DNA from: Paraburkholderia oxyphila NBRC 105797 | GTDB taxonomy: Bacteria > Pseudomonadota > Gammaproteobacteria > Burkholderiales > Burkholderiaceae | Assembly (NCBI RefSeq): GCF_000685075.1 | Contig: NZ_BAYD01000011.1 | Span: forward strand, 62,001 to 126,000 | Length of the DNA stretch: 64,000 nt | Reading direction: 5' to 3' | Shown: positions 35,909 through 45,347 of the stretch, one piece after another | How the letters are laid out: each line of letters opens with the position of its first letter | Position numbering within the stretch: position 1 is the first letter of the stretch | Position numbers and translations under genes: made by a program | The notes under the pieces: model-generated | Database searches by the model: none | What the model was told of the DNA's origin: nothing | What the model saw: only the letters and a program-made list of their open reading frames with translations

Positions 35909-37429
35909 ATGCAACAAGGCACTCAGGCAAACGCCGCCAGCTTTGCCAAAATGGGCGTCGACCTGCTCGACTTCTTCGACGTCACGCCCACATCGCTCTG
36001 GCTCGAAGACTATAGCCAGTTGCGCGCCTTGTTCGGGCGCTGGCGCGAGGCAGGCGTCACGAACCTGCGCGCGTGGCTGGAAGAAGACCCGCGCCGTGTG
36101 GCCGAGTGCTCGGCGTGCATCCGCGTGCTGAAGGTCAACCAGCATACGCTCGCACTCTATGGCGCGCGCAACCATGAGGAACTCACCGCGGGTCTTTCCG
36201 ACGTGCTGCGCGACGACATGTTTCAGGCGCACGTCGGTGAACTCGAGCAAATGTGGGCGGGCGGCACGACGTTCCAGAGCAAGAGCGTGAACTACACGCT
36301 CGGCGGCCGGCGCATGGACATCCTGCTGCGCGGCGTCATCTTGCCCGGGCACGAAGACGACTGGAGCCGCGTGCTCGTCTCGATCGAAGACGTGTCCGCG
36401 CTCGAAGAGGCGCGCCATCGCGCCCACTTGAGCGAACAATACGCGCACGGCATCTTCGAGCACGCGCCGGTATCGCTGTGGGTCGAGAATTTCACGGCCA
36501 TCCGCCAGTTGCTCGACGAAGTGCGCATGCAAGGCATCGTCGATTTCCGGACGTTCACGGATGTGCACCCCGACTTCGTCGAGCGTTGCATGAGCGAAAT
36601 TCAGGTCATCGACGTCAATCACTACACGCTCGGCATGTACCGCGCGCCCGACAAGGCCACGCTGCTCTCACGTCTGCCTGAGGTGTTCCGCGACGACATG
36701 CGCCCGCACTTTCGCGAGCAGCTGCTCGACCTGTGGGAAGGCCGCCTCTTCCAGCAGCGCGAGGTCGTCAATTACGCGCTCGATGGCAGCGAGCTCAACG
36801 TGCATCTGCAATTCTCGGTGTTTCCAGGCCACGAACAGGACTGGGACCTCGTGCTGCTCGCGCTCACCGACATCACGGCGCGCAAGAAAGCCGAAGCCTA
36901 CCTCGAATTCCTCGGCAAGCACGACGTGCTCACGAAGCTGAAGAACCGTTCGTTCTACGTGGACGAAATGAACCGCCTGCAGCGCAAGGGGCCGTTCCCG
37001 GTGAGCGCGATCGTGGTGGACATGGACAACCTGAAGGCCGTGAACGACCAGTTGGGCCACGCCGCCGGCGACGCGCTGCTACGCCGCGCAGGCGAGGTGC
37101 TGGCAAAGGCCATTCAGAAGCCTTACCACGCGGCGCGCATCGGCGGCGACGAATTCGTGGTGCTGATGCCAGGCGCCGAGCTGCGCGACGCCGAACTGGT
37201 GGCGGACAGCATCGCGAAACTTGTCGAATTGAACAACCAGTTCTACGGCGGACCGCGCCTGAGCTTTTCGCTGGGCTGGGAAAGTTGCGAGGAAGGTGAA
37301 AGCGTGGAGGCGATGTTGCGTGCCGCCGACTCGGCCATGTATGAGGCCAAGCGACGCCGCAACGAGCTGCATCGCCCTGGGGTGGACGGCGAGCGCCTGC
37401 ACAGTCCCGCAGCCAAAGACGGCGCATGA
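35909..37429 (+). CDS. Diguanylate cyclase with two PAS-like sensor domains
   Basis: A 506-residue soluble c-di-GMP synthase. Residues ~15-170 and ~185-330 are two mutually similar PAS domains; DFFDVTPTSLWLEDYSQLR matches FEHAPVSLWVENFTAIRQ, and VINxYTL-type motifs recur (KVNQHTLALYGA / DVNHYTLGMYRA). A GGDEF domain follows (~340-490) with active-site GGDEF at 412-416 (ARIGGDEFVVL). The inhibitory RxxD site usually five residues before GGDEF is not present (KPYH instead). There is no transmembrane segment, so it senses a cytoplasmic signal. Catalytic residues are intact. Confidence 0.93.
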   Translation: MQQGTQANAASFAKMGVDLLDFFDVTPTSLWLEDYSQLRALFGRWREAGVTNLRAWLEEDPRRVAECSACIRVLKVNQHTLALYGARNHEELTAGLSDVLRDDMFQAHVGELEQMWAGGTTFQSKSVNYTLGGRRMDILLRGVILPGHEDDWSRVLVSIEDVSALEEARHRAHLSEQYAHGIFEHAPVSLWVENFTAIRQLLDEVRMQGIVDFRTFTDVHPDFVERCMSEIQVIDVNHYTLGMYRAPDKATLLSRLPEVFRDDMRPHFREQLLDLWEGRLFQQREVVNYALDGSELNVHLQFSVFPGHEQDWDLVLLALTDITARKKAEAYLEFLGKHDVLTKLKNRSFYVDEMNRLQRKGPFPVSAIVVDMDNLKAVNDQLGHAAGDALLRRAGEVLAKAIQKPYHAARIGGDEFVVLMPGAELRDAELVADSIAKLVELNNQFYGGPRLSFSLGWESCEEGESVEAMLRAADSAMYEAKRRRNELHRPGVDGERLHSPAAKDGA

Positions 37430-37772
37430 ATTTGACGCGGGTGCGCCGCCCTTACTCACGAGCGTCACGAACGACGTCCACGAGCGGCACAAGCGATTAC
37501 GCGAACGCGTAGTGGCTGCTTGAAACGCTGTATTGAATTGAAATAAACCGACAACCAGACGGACACCTTAGCGATTCGGCGCCGCAAAAACAAACCACCG
37601 GGAGCGAGGCGTCATACGCCCTGCTCCCGGCTTACGATGCGCCCTGCCGCCACGGCTGCGCGGCAATTAGCCGTGCAGCCGCGCACACGAGCAACAAGAT
37701 CGCGAGGACAGCCATGCGCCGCCCCCGCTATCCTGCCTGGCACGCGTGCGCGCTACGCAGCGGCGGCCTGCA
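37430..37772. other. Intergenic region with hairpins
   Basis: About 340 bases between the GGDEF gene and the HU gene (convergent). It holds two hairpins: a terminator for the HU gene (37586-37630, listed) and CGGCTGCGCGGC-AATTA-GCCGTGCAGCCG at 37653-37681, a 12-bp stem with one mismatch and no T-run. No open frame with recognisable content. Confidence 0.6.
37586..37630 (-). terminator. Rho-independent terminator for the HU gene
   Basis: On the minus strand CCGGGAGC pairs with GCTCCCGG (outer stem 37598-37630, inner pairs around GGCG/CGCC), followed by TGGTTTGTTTTTG. It is ~140 bases past the HU stop at 37773. Confidence 0.75.
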
Positions 37773-38051
37773 TCACGCCGCGTTGACGGCGTCCTTGAAA
37801 GCCTTGCCGGCCGTGAACTTCACCGTCTTCGCCGCAGCGATCTGGATTTCCGCGCCCGTAGCCGGGTTGCGGCCCACACGAGCAGCACGCTGGCCGGTCG
37901 AGAACGAGCCGAAGCCGACGAGCTGCACGGAATCGCCCGACGTGACCGCCTTGGTGACCACTTCGAGGATCGCGTCGATTGCGGCTCCGGTGGCTGCCTT
38001 GGTCTCGCCCGTGCTTGCGGCGACTGCGTCAATGAGTTCCTGTTTGTTCAT
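37773..38051 (-). CDS. HU-family histone-like DNA-binding protein
   Basis: A 92-residue nucleoid protein, normal length. [19 protein letters not shown] is the canonical HU start; the DNA-intercalating arm includes [27 protein letters not shown] with the conserved Pro of RNPxTG, and the end is [13 protein letters not shown]. Binds and bends DNA without sequence specificity as a dimer. Upstream 170 bases carry its promoter; a terminator follows. Confidence 0.97.
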   Translation of the reverse strand: MNKQELIDAVAASTGETKAATGAAIDAILEVVTKAVTSGDSVQLVGFGSFSTGQRAARVGRNPATGAEIQIAAAKTVKFTAGKAFKDAVNAA

Positions 38052-38225
38052 CTGCTACCTGTGTTGAGTTGAGAAAACCTGCATACCCTACCTCACGCGA
38101 GCCAAACAGGCAAATCGCGTTGCATATGGAAACGCAAAGCACACGGGGCTTACAGCCCGTCAGCGCCCCTGGAATGATTCGTGCAAGCGATTTTCTCGCC
38201 GATTTTGTGACCATTTAGCGTCATT

Positions 38226-39572
38226 TTACAAAAACCAGCGATATTCTCGCGCGCCGATCGCATTCATAAAATCGAGGTGATCCTGCCGTTTATTTTCGCA
38301 ATAAACCATGGTGAAGTCGTCGCCGAGTCCCTCGCGCACCCCGGCATCCCCGCGCATGGCGGCCACCGCCGAGAGCATGTCGCCCGGAAAATCGATGCCG
38401 CTCGAGCGGTCCTCGTTGAGCGGCGCGATCGGTTCGCGGCCCGCTTCCAGGCCGTGCTCGATGCCGGCGAGGATGGCCGCGAGCACGAGATACGGGTTGG
38501 CGTCCGCGCCTGCGAGCCGGTGTTCGATACGCAGATTCGCTTCGTCGGACTCGGGAATTCGGATGCAGGCATCGCGGTCCTCGAAACCCCAGCTCGCCCG
38601 GCTCGCCGCGTTGACCATCGCGCCATAGCGCCGGAATGCATTGTGATTGGGCGCGAAGATGGGCATGCAATGTGGCAGCAACGCGAGGCAGCCTGCTACC
38701 GCATGACGCAGCGCGCGCCGCTCGCGCGCCGCCAGCACGTTGCGCCCCGCCTCGTCGTAGAGACTCACGTGCACGTGCATGCCGCTGCCCGGCACGTCGA
38801 GCAGCGGCTTCGACATGAAGCTCGCCCGATAGCCGTGCCGTAGCGCCACGCCGCGCGTGCTCCGGCAAAAGAGCGCCGACCAGTCCGCCGCGCGCAGCGC
38901 GTCGTCGCAATGGCCGAAGTTGATCTCGAACTGCCCTGGGCCGAGCTCGGCGGTGATGACCGTCGCGTCCACGCCCTGCTCGCGAGCGGTCTCGACCATC
39001 TCGTGCAACACCGGCGAAAAACGCGAAAGCCGTTCGATATGCATGTTCGGCTGATCGTCTTCGTCGTCGCTTAGCGCATCGCGCGCATGCTGCGGCAGCC
39101 CTTCGCGCAGCTTCGCGTCGAACAGATAGAACTCCAGCTCGAACGCGACCACCGGCTTCAGTCCGCGCCGCGCGAAGCGATCGAGCACACGCGCGAGCAC
39201 CTGGCGCGGCTCGAACGCGATCGGCGTTGCGGTGCCGTCCGAGGTCATCAGCATCTGCGCGAGCGGCTGCCGCTCCCAGCGCACCGGCTTGAGCGTGCCG
39301 GGAACGAGGCGGCGCGGCACGTCGGGGTCGCCGTCGTGGAAGCAATATTCCCCGATCGGATACACGCCGCCTTGGGCACCCAGCAGGATGCAGTTTTGCG
39401 GCACCTTGAGCAGCGAACCGGCCGCCACTTTCTCGAGCATGGCGATGGGATAGCGCTTGCCGTAGAAATGCCCGGGAATGTCGAGGGAAATCAGGTCGAC
39501 GTATTGCACGTCGGGATGAGCCGCACGAAAGGCGCGTACTTCGCTCAGGAGGTCAGTTGCGATGGCACTCAC
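38226..39572 (-). CDS. puuA: Glutamine synthetase-family ligase (gamma-glutamylputrescine synthetase-like)
   Basis: A 448-residue GS-fold enzyme predicted to ligate glutamate to a polyamine or amine. Motifs: VVAFELEFYLFD, ELGPGQFEINFGHCDDALRA (metal ligands), PLLDVPGSGMHVHVSLYD, IFAPNHNAFRRYG and IRIPESDEANLRIEHRLAGADANPYL. The GTG start at 39572 has GAGGA 8 bases before it. It follows a PuuR-like regulator and a PuuB-like oxidase on the same strand, which supports polyamine use; true glutamine synthetase is excluded by the divergent C-terminus without an adenylylation Tyr motif. Confidence 0.85.
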   Translation of the reverse strand: MSAIATDLLSEVRAFRAAHPDVQYVDLISLDIPGHFYGKRYPIAMLEKVAAGSLLKVPQNCILLGAQGGVYPIGEYCFHDGDPDVPRRLVPGTLKPVRWERQPLAQMLMTSDGTATPIAFEPRQVLARVLDRFARRGLKPVVAFELEFYLFDAKLREGLPQHARDALSDDEDDQPNMHIERLSRFSPVLHEMVETAREQGVDATVITAELGPGQFEINFGHCDDALRAADWSALFCRSTRGVALRHGYRASFMSKPLLDVPGSGMHVHVSLYDEAGRNVLAARERRALRHAVAGCLALLPHCMPIFAPNHNAFRRYGAMVNAASRASWGFEDRDACIRIPESDEANLRIEHRLAGADANPYLVLAAILAGIEHGLEAGREPIAPLNEDRSSGIDFPGDMLSAVAAMRGDAGVREGLGDDFTMVYCENKRQDHLDFMNAIGAREYRWFL

Positions 39573-39694
39573 TTCGGGTTCCTCGTTAGCGAGAGAGGGT
39601 GGACCTGCTGTTTAATATGGACTCCAAATCATGACGCAAGCGCGCGCTCCGGCAACGCGCGCGCTTTTGAATCAGGCGGGCATCGAGCCAGGCG

Positions 39695-40252
39695 TCAGGT
39701 GAACACCCACAGCACGCGTGCGTCCTTGTCAGAACGATTCGCGTAACTGAAGCGGCAGCGTGCCGGCAGCTGAAAGCTGTCGCCGGCCTTGAGCGTGACC
39801 TCTTCGCCCTCGCCATCGAGCCAGATGGTGAGCTCGCCCTCGAGCACGAAGCCGCCCTGCTCGTCGCTGTCGTCCACGGGGCGTTCGCCACTCGTGGCGC
39901 CCGGCTCCAGCAAACTCTCCAGCATCGAGAAGCCCGAGGACATGCTCGGCGAGACCAGCACGTCGGTGATGCCGCCGCCGTAATAGAGCGTGCGCCGCTC
40001 GCCGGGGCGCGTGACCCACGGCAGTGCGCGCGGCTTGCTCACACTGTAGAAGTAGGTGGTGGGCGTTTGCAGCGCCTCGCCGATGGCGGTGAGATCCGCG
40101 ACGGTGGGCCGCGACATGCCGCGCTCGACCTGCGACAGAAACCCCACCGAGCGGCCGATCCGTTGCGCGAGCTCGGCCAGCGTCACCTTCTTGTGCTTGC
40201 GCAGATCGCGAATGAGGATCGCGAGTCCTTCTATCTCTTCGTCCCTGTCCAT
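39695..40252 (-). CDS. puuR: XRE-cupin transcriptional regulator (PuuR-like)
   Basis: A 185-residue repressor with N-terminal XRE HTH (VTLAELAQRIGRSVGFLSQV) and C-terminal cupin (GFVLEGELTIWLDGEGEEVT, LPARCRFSYANRSD). Organisation equals PuuR of E. coli. ATG 40252 has AGAGGT at spacing 9 and lies 14 bases after the oxidase stop. It probably represses the surrounding polyamine genes and is relieved by putrescine (inference); a candidate operator lies upstream of the oxidase gene at 41567-41616. Confidence 0.88.
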   Translation of the reverse strand: MDRDEEIEGLAILIRDLRKHKKVTLAELAQRIGRSVGFLSQVERGMSRPTVADLTAIGEALQTPTTYFYSVSKPRALPWVTRPGERRTLYYGGGITDVLVSPSMSSGFSMLESLLEPGATSGERPVDDSDEQGGFVLEGELTIWLDGEGEEVTLKAGDSFQLPARCRFSYANRSDKDARVLWVFT

Positions 40253-40266
40253 GCCGGATACCTCTG

Positions 40267-41556
40267 TCAAACTACATCGCGCATGCGATACCACAGCTTG
40301 CCGAGCGCCTCGAGCGGCGCGGCCAGCGCGTCGCCGCCCGGGAAACGCGGATTATGGATGCCTTCGTAGAGCGAGAGCAAGCGCGTGTCGCCGAGGATCG
40401 CGTCGGACACCGCGCGCGCCGCGGCCAGCGTCGGCAGCACACCATGCCCCGAGAAGCCCTGCATCCAGTAGCGCCCGCGCACGTGGCCCACGTCGGGCGT
40501 GCGCCGGATGCTGATGTCGATATGGCCGCCCCAGGCGTATTCGAGCTCGACGCCGCGCAATTGCGGGTAGACGCGTTCGAGGCTCGGCCGAATCGCCGCG
40601 CGAATGTCCTTGGGGATGCCGCCGAGATAGGTGCACGCACCACCGAACAGCAGCCTGTTGTCGGGGCTCAGCCGAAAGTAGTCGGGCACAAACTGGTTGT
40701 CGATCACGCAACTATTGCGCGGCAGGAGCGTCCGCGCCAGTTGCGGGTCGAGCGGCACGGTCGCCACCTGATACGTGCCAACGGGCAGGACGCGGCGCGC
40801 AAGCTCACGGTCGAGCCGGTCGATATACGCGTTGCAGGCAAGCACGAGCGTATTCGCGCGAATCAGGCCACCGGGAGTACTCGCGACGAAACCGGTCTGC
40901 GTTTCGCGCCATTGCTGCACGCGGGTCTGCTCGAAGATGCGCCCACCCGCACGCTCGATGGCGGCGGCAAGGCCGAATGCGAGCTTGAGTGGATTGAGGT
41001 GGCCGGCCTCGGGATCGTAGAGCGCCGCGAGATAGCGCCGGCTGCCCACCCATTCGGGCATCTCTTTCTCGGGGATGACGCACAGCGCATCGTAGCCCCA
41101 CTTGCGGGCGGCATCGTCGCGCGCCTCCTCCAGCAGGGCGATGCGGTTGCGCCTGACTGCGGTCCACAGGCTGCCGGGCCGGTAGTCGGCGTCGAAACCA
41201 TGGCGCCCGGGCAGTTCACGCACCTCGCGCGCTGCCCAGCGCATGCTCTCCCACAGCTCGCGCGCACCTTCGCGCCCCAGCGACTGCTCGATCGGCGGCA
41301 TATCGCACGACCAGCCGAGCAGCGCCTGCCCGCCGTTGCGCCCCGATGCGGCCCACGCCACCCGGCTCGCCTCCACGACAACCACGCGCCGGCCGGCCAG
41401 CGCGAGGCGCAGCGCCGTATGCAGCCCGCTGAAACCGGCCCCGACGATCAGGACATCGGCATCGCACTCGCCCGCCAATGTCGGACGCGCGGGCACCTCG
41501 CCGGGCAAGGTTCGGGCGTAGTAGCTCTCAACGTGCTGGGTCGATTCGACGAACAT
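40267..41556 (-). CDS. puuB: FAD-dependent oxidoreductase (gamma-glutamylputrescine oxidase-like)
   Basis: A 429-residue DAO-family flavoenzyme. The dinucleotide fold VLIVGAGFSGLHTALRLALAGRRVVVVEA sits at residues ~34-63, followed by the SGRNGGQALLGWS motif typical of PuuB/OrdL proteins; the C-terminus has WMQGFSGHGVLPTLAAARAV. Expected to oxidise the gamma-glutamylated amine with O2, giving aldehyde, ammonia and H2O2. First gene of the cluster puuB-puuR-puuA. Confidence 0.9.
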   Translation of the reverse strand: MFVESTQHVESYYARTLPGEVPARPTLAGECDADVLIVGAGFSGLHTALRLALAGRRVVVVEASRVAWAASGRNGGQALLGWSCDMPPIEQSLGREGARELWESMRWAAREVRELPGRHGFDADYRPGSLWTAVRRNRIALLEEARDDAARKWGYDALCVIPEKEMPEWVGSRRYLAALYDPEAGHLNPLKLAFGLAAAIERAGGRIFEQTRVQQWRETQTGFVASTPGGLIRANTLVLACNAYIDRLDRELARRVLPVGTYQVATVPLDPQLARTLLPRNSCVIDNQFVPDYFRLSPDNRLLFGGACTYLGGIPKDIRAAIRPSLERVYPQLRGVELEYAWGGHIDISIRRTPDVGHVRGRYWMQGFSGHGVLPTLAAARAVSDAILGDTRLLSLYEGIHNPRFPGGDALAAPLEALGKLWYRMRDVV

Positions 41557-41566
41557 GGCGGCATCC

Positions 41567-41616
41567 GTGAAATTCTATCAGAATAATTTCATGAAAAAAT
41601 ATCACAACAATTTCAC
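41567..41616. promoter_or_regulatory. Candidate operator of the puu-like cluster
   Basis: Upstream of puuB (start 41556) three related half-sites occur: GTGAAATT (41567-41574), AATTTCAT (41585-41592) and AATTTCAC (41609-41616), the last an exact reverse complement of the first. The palindrome TTTCATGAAA is at 41587-41596. The segment is strongly AT-rich. Likely the binding region of the cluster's XRE-cupin repressor (inference). Confidence 0.5.
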
Positions 41617-41691
41617 GAATGCAAATTGCGTTCTACCCCAGGCTTGACTGATGCGCTGTCCCAGTCCGACGAACTCGAGCTGCTCTCGCGC

Positions 41692-42513
41692 TCACAGGCT
41701 ATCGCGTTGCCTCAGATACCGCTGTGGGCTCGCCCCTAGCGTCTTCCTGAACATCGAGGTGAAAGCACTCGGACTCTGATAGCCGAGTTCGGCAGCTACC
41801 GTCGCAACCGGCGCCCCCTGCGCAAGCCGGGCGACAGCCTCGACCAGCCTCAGGTGCTGCCGCCATTGGCCGAAGCTCAAGCCGGTCTCGTCGCGAAAGA
41901 GTCGCGCCAATGTGCGTGTGCTCGCCCCGACGCGCGCGCCCCAAACATCGATCGTGTCGTTGTTCTCGGGGCATAGCAGCAATTGCTCGCAAACCGCGCG
42001 CAAGCGCCGGTCGTCGGGAAGCGGAAGCCTGCCGCTCAAAGCCGGCAATGCACGCGCTAACTCGTGCATGAAAAGGGGCAGTGCGAGTTCGGTGCGCTGC
42101 GTCTCGCCGCTGCCAGTGCCTACCGCCAGTGTAACCAGCAGTGCATCCAGCAACTGCCCCACCTGCACGACCCTGCACTGCGTCCAGGCCTTGAACTGCG
42201 GTGCCGCATCCGCATCGACATAAGCGGTACGCGCGGTGACCTCGCCGATTGCGTGCAACTCGTGGAGCATGCCCGGCGGCATCCAGATCGCCTGGAATGG
42301 CGCGAGCGTCCAGATGCCGTTCGGCGTGACGGCACGGGCCACGCCGCGCGTCACATAGATGAGTTGCGCCTCCTCATGGGCATGCCACGCATCGCGAAAA
42401 CCATCTTCGAAGTCCCACATGCGCGCGACGACGGGGTTCTGCGCATCTGTCCGGATCGGCAGGAAGCGGCGCCGCCAAACAGCTTCCAGATTTTCAAACT
42501 TTTCCGTTTTCAT
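41692..42513 (-). CDS. AraC-family transcriptional regulator with N-terminal cupin
   Basis: A 273-residue regulator. Residues ~35-100 form the cupin sensing domain (RDAWHAHEEAQLIYVTRGVA, PPGMLHELHAIGEV). The C-terminal two-HTH AraC domain contains TRTLARLFRDETGLSFGQWR and ELGYQSPSAFTSMFRKTLGASPQRYL. Ends close to the puu cluster on the same strand, but there is 135 bases between it and puuB. Target unknown. Confidence 0.93.
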   Translation of the reverse strand: MKTEKFENLEAVWRRRFLPIRTDAQNPVVARMWDFEDGFRDAWHAHEEAQLIYVTRGVARAVTPNGIWTLAPFQAIWMPPGMLHELHAIGEVTARTAYVDADAAPQFKAWTQCRVVQVGQLLDALLVTLAVGTGSGETQRTELALPLFMHELARALPALSGRLPLPDDRRLRAVCEQLLLCPENNDTIDVWGARVGASTRTLARLFRDETGLSFGQWRQHLRLVEAVARLAQGAPVATVAAELGYQSPSAFTSMFRKTLGASPQRYLRQRDSL

Positions 42514-43073
42514 CGAGATTCAGCAACAAAATGGCACGATTGCGATAGATGTTGTCATTACGTCGGCTGTCGGTCGCATGTAAGCTTTCAAGTGTCCTGC
42601 CGGGTGCAAAACCCGTCTCTAAACCGTAATAGTTCTCATTCTTACACAGTCCGATGCGTAATCTGCCCTGCTCCCTGGCCGTCAGACGACGAGTGCCGCC
42701 GCTGTTGGCCGCCGGGGTCAGCTTCGCTTGTGTGCTGGCGCGTTGCAGGCAGAAAAGACAAGGCAACAACGCTTGACGGGTAGAGCCGGGAGCCAACCCG
42801 TCCAGCAAGACAGCGCCACACGCTAAATCCAGAGGATCAACCGTATTTCGCTGCGCGACAGCCCGTCGTCGCAGCGCGCCCGCTGCTTGCCGTCTGAAAG
42901 GCGTATCCGCTGACTGCCCGGCGCGTTCCGGCGAGATGGATCGCAAACCCAAACCGCCCGGATAGCGCAACACACCCAACAACACGCAGAGGCCGCGACC
43001 GTCGAGGTCCGTCCTCCTTGACCACGGCTTGCCCTGCGGGCGGGCCGCACACACTACTGGAGAGCAACAACCG
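42514..43073. other. Long leader region upstream of the TonB-dependent receptor
   Basis: 560 bases between the AraC gene (minus) and the receptor gene (plus). AT-richer at 42514-42660. It contains a Fur-box-like element at 42624-42643, a possible 40-codon frame from ATG 42654 to 42776 (start MRNLPCSLAVRRR, no recognised domain), and the hairpin GACGGGT/ACCCGTC (42775-42802). I looked for a cobalamin riboswitch and did not find its conserved core. Confidence 0.45.
42624..42643. promoter_or_regulatory. Fur-box-like element
   Basis: On the minus strand the segment reads GTAAGAATGAGAACTATTAC, close to the Fur-type core AATGAGAATNATT (one or two mismatches). It is ~430 bases before the TonB receptor start, so relevance depends on where transcription begins; it also lies ~110 bases upstream of the AraC gene. 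Confidence 0.35.
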
Positions 43074-45326
43074 ATGGAATGGGCAACCAGCACGCGCTTG
43101 CGCGCGATTTCGGCCGCCGCCTGCACGGCGTTCTACGCGGCGGCCGCGAGCCACGCCTGGGCGCAGGCGCAGCCGCCACACAACGCGACTGAAGCGCAGC
43201 ACGGATCGGACAGTGGCCCGAAAAGCGCCCCCGCGAGCGGCACGCATCAGCCCGGCGCAACCGACGCGACCCTGCCCTCGATTCACGTCTCGGGGAATGC
43301 CGGCAATACGGCAACCGTGGGACTCGTGGCTCGCCGCAGCACGACTGGCACGAAAACGGACACCCCCATCAACGAGATCCCGCAGACGATCAACGTCGTC
43401 ACCGCCGAACAGATCGAGATGACGCGAGCAACCGATATCAATCAGGCGCTGCGCTATGTGCCGGGCTTTTCCAGCTACGGCACGGACAATCGTTCGGACT
43501 GGTACTCGGCGCTGCGCGGCTTTACGCCGACGCTTTTCGTCGACGGCCTTTCGGTGCCCAACACGATCAATCTGGCCAGCTGGCGCGTCGACCCCTATAT
43601 GATCGACAGCCTCAGCGTGCTGCGCGGCCCGACCTCGGTGCTCTACGGGCAAGGGGACCCGGGCGCCATCGTCGATGTGCAGAGCAAGCTCGCCAATGGC
43701 GAGCGCACGCGCGAGATGGAACTGCAGATCGGCAACTTCGCGCGCAAGCAGATCGCCTTCGATATCGGCGACACGATCGACAAGGACGGCACGCTCTCAT
43801 ACCGCGTGGTCGGTGTCGCCCGCGACGGCAACGCGCAGCTCGGTCCGAACGCCGATCAACGCGTGTCGCTCGCACCTTCCATCAAATGGCAACCGAGCGC
43901 CGCCACGTCGTTCACACTCTATGCAACCTATCTGCAGGACTGGACCGACACGGCCAGCAATTTCCTGCCGGCAAGCGGCACCGTACTGCCCAATCCGAAT
44001 GGCGTGATCTCGAATGATCTCTACGTTGGCGATCCGGACTTCGACCGCTACGACAAACGGCAAGCGTCGATCGGCTACACGTTCGAGCACCAGTTCAACG
44101 ACATATGGACGGTCCGGCAGAGCGCGCGCTTCATGCACCTCTCGACCAACGACTGGTCGGTGTACGGCGGCGGTCTGGATGAGGCCGACCCGACCATGGC
44201 GTCGCTCACGCGCTATGCCGGTATTTTTCAGTTCAACTACAACCGCTTCGACATCGACAATCAGGCCGTGGCGAAATTGCGCACGGGTGAACTGGACCAT
44301 ACCGTGCTGGCCGGTTTCGAGTACAACCGCCAGACGACGACCGACAGCGAACAACTCGCGCTCGCCCCGGACCTGAACCTGTTCAACCCGGTCTATACGC
44401 CGGTCACCTCGGCCATCTTCTCTTCGCCCAACGCCTATCCGCGTACCGACGTCAAGAGTTCGATGGACGAGTTCGGCGTGTACCTGCAAGATCAGATCAA
44501 ATGGCGCCGCTGGGTGTTCACGCTCGGTGGCCGCCAGGACTGGTCCATCACCACGCAGAACGATCTGATGGGCGGCACGCAGCAGACCCAGGCCGATCAC
44601 GCCTTTACCGGACGCGCCGGCCTGACCTTCCTCGGCGACTATGGCTTGTCGCCGTACCTTAGCTACTCGACGTCGTTTAACCCGCTGCTCGGCGTGAGCA
44701 TGGCGAATGGCGCGATTGCCGAACCCACGCGCGGACGCCAGCTGGAGCTGGGCATACGCTGGCAGCCGCCAGGCAAGAATCTGATGCTCAACGCGGCGCT
44801 CTATCAGATCAATCAGACCAATGTGCCGACGCCTAACCCGGCGGATCCCACGCTCAGCACCTACGTGCAGACAGGCGAAGTGCGCTCCCGGGGATTCGAG
44901 TTCAGTGCAGTCGGCAAGCTGACGCACAATCTCTCGATCATCGCGGCGTATGTGTATCAGGACGTGAAGAACATCGAGGCGAACAACGACACGCTGAACA
45001 AGTGGCCAGTCGATATCCCGCGTCCGCGCCAAATGGCCTCGTTGTGGGCCGACTGGACCTGGCACGTGGGCGCGCTTGCCGGGCTGGGCTTTGGCGCGGG
45101 CGTGCGCTATCAAAGCTCGGTAGCGGGCGCGGCGGACAACTCGATCACGGTGCCCAGCTATACGCTCTACGATGCGGCCATCCACTACGACGTGCGCGAC
45201 TGGCGCTTCGCGATCAACGCGACGAACATCTTCGATCGCCGTTACGTCGCAGGGTGCCAGTCGTCCGCGGTGTGCATCTACGGCAATCCGCGCACGGTCA
45301 TCGCATCGGCGCGGTACAACTGGTAA
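43074..45326 (+). CDS. TonB-dependent siderophore receptor
   Basis: A 750-residue outer-membrane receptor that imports ferric siderophores with TonB-ExbBD energy. Signal peptide ends at SHAWAQA. The plug domain has TPINEIPQTINVVTAEQIEM, PGFSSYGTDNRSDWYSALRG and LRGPTSVLYGQGDPGAIVDV; the 22-strand barrel ends with VIASARYNW, terminal aromatic as required. ATG 43074 with GGAGA at 43059 is preferred over the longer frame from 43029. There is no N-terminal signalling extension, so no sigma/anti-sigma coupling. Bacterioferritin is convergent just downstream. Confidence 0.94.
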   Translation: MEWATSTRLRAISAAACTAFYAAAASHAWAQAQPPHNATEAQHGSDSGPKSAPASGTHQPGATDATLPSIHVSGNAGNTATVGLVARRSTTGTKTDTPINEIPQTINVVTAEQIEMTRATDINQALRYVPGFSSYGTDNRSDWYSALRGFTPTLFVDGLSVPNTINLASWRVDPYMIDSLSVLRGPTSVLYGQGDPGAIVDVQSKLANGERTREMELQIGNFARKQIAFDIGDTIDKDGTLSYRVVGVARDGNAQLGPNADQRVSLAPSIKWQPSAATSFTLYATYLQDWTDTASNFLPASGTVLPNPNGVISNDLYVGDPDFDRYDKRQASIGYTFEHQFNDIWTVRQSARFMHLSTNDWSVYGGGLDEADPTMASLTRYAGIFQFNYNRFDIDNQAVAKLRTGELDHTVLAGFEYNRQTTTDSEQLALAPDLNLFNPVYTPVTSAIFSSPNAYPRTDVKSSMDEFGVYLQDQIKWRRWVFTLGGRQDWSITTQNDLMGGTQQTQADHAFTGRAGLTFLGDYGLSPYLSYSTSFNPLLGVSMANGAIAEPTRGRQLELGIRWQPPGKNLMLNAALYQINQTNVPTPNPADPTLSTYVQTGEVRSRGFEFSAVGKLTHNLSIIAAYVYQDVKNIEANNDTLNKWPVDIPRPRQMASLWADWTWHVGALAGLGFGAGVRYQSSVAGAADNSITVPSYTLYDAAIHYDVRDWRFAINATNIFDRRYVAGCQSSAVCIYGNPRTVIASARYNW

Positions 45327-45347
45327 GCGGGCAAGCGGCTTTCGCAC

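Noticed and set aside
42580..43073. Possible cobalamin riboswitch before the TonB receptor
   Set aside because: The conserved B12-box core and the surrounding pairings could not be found; the receptor also looks like a ferric-siderophore type.
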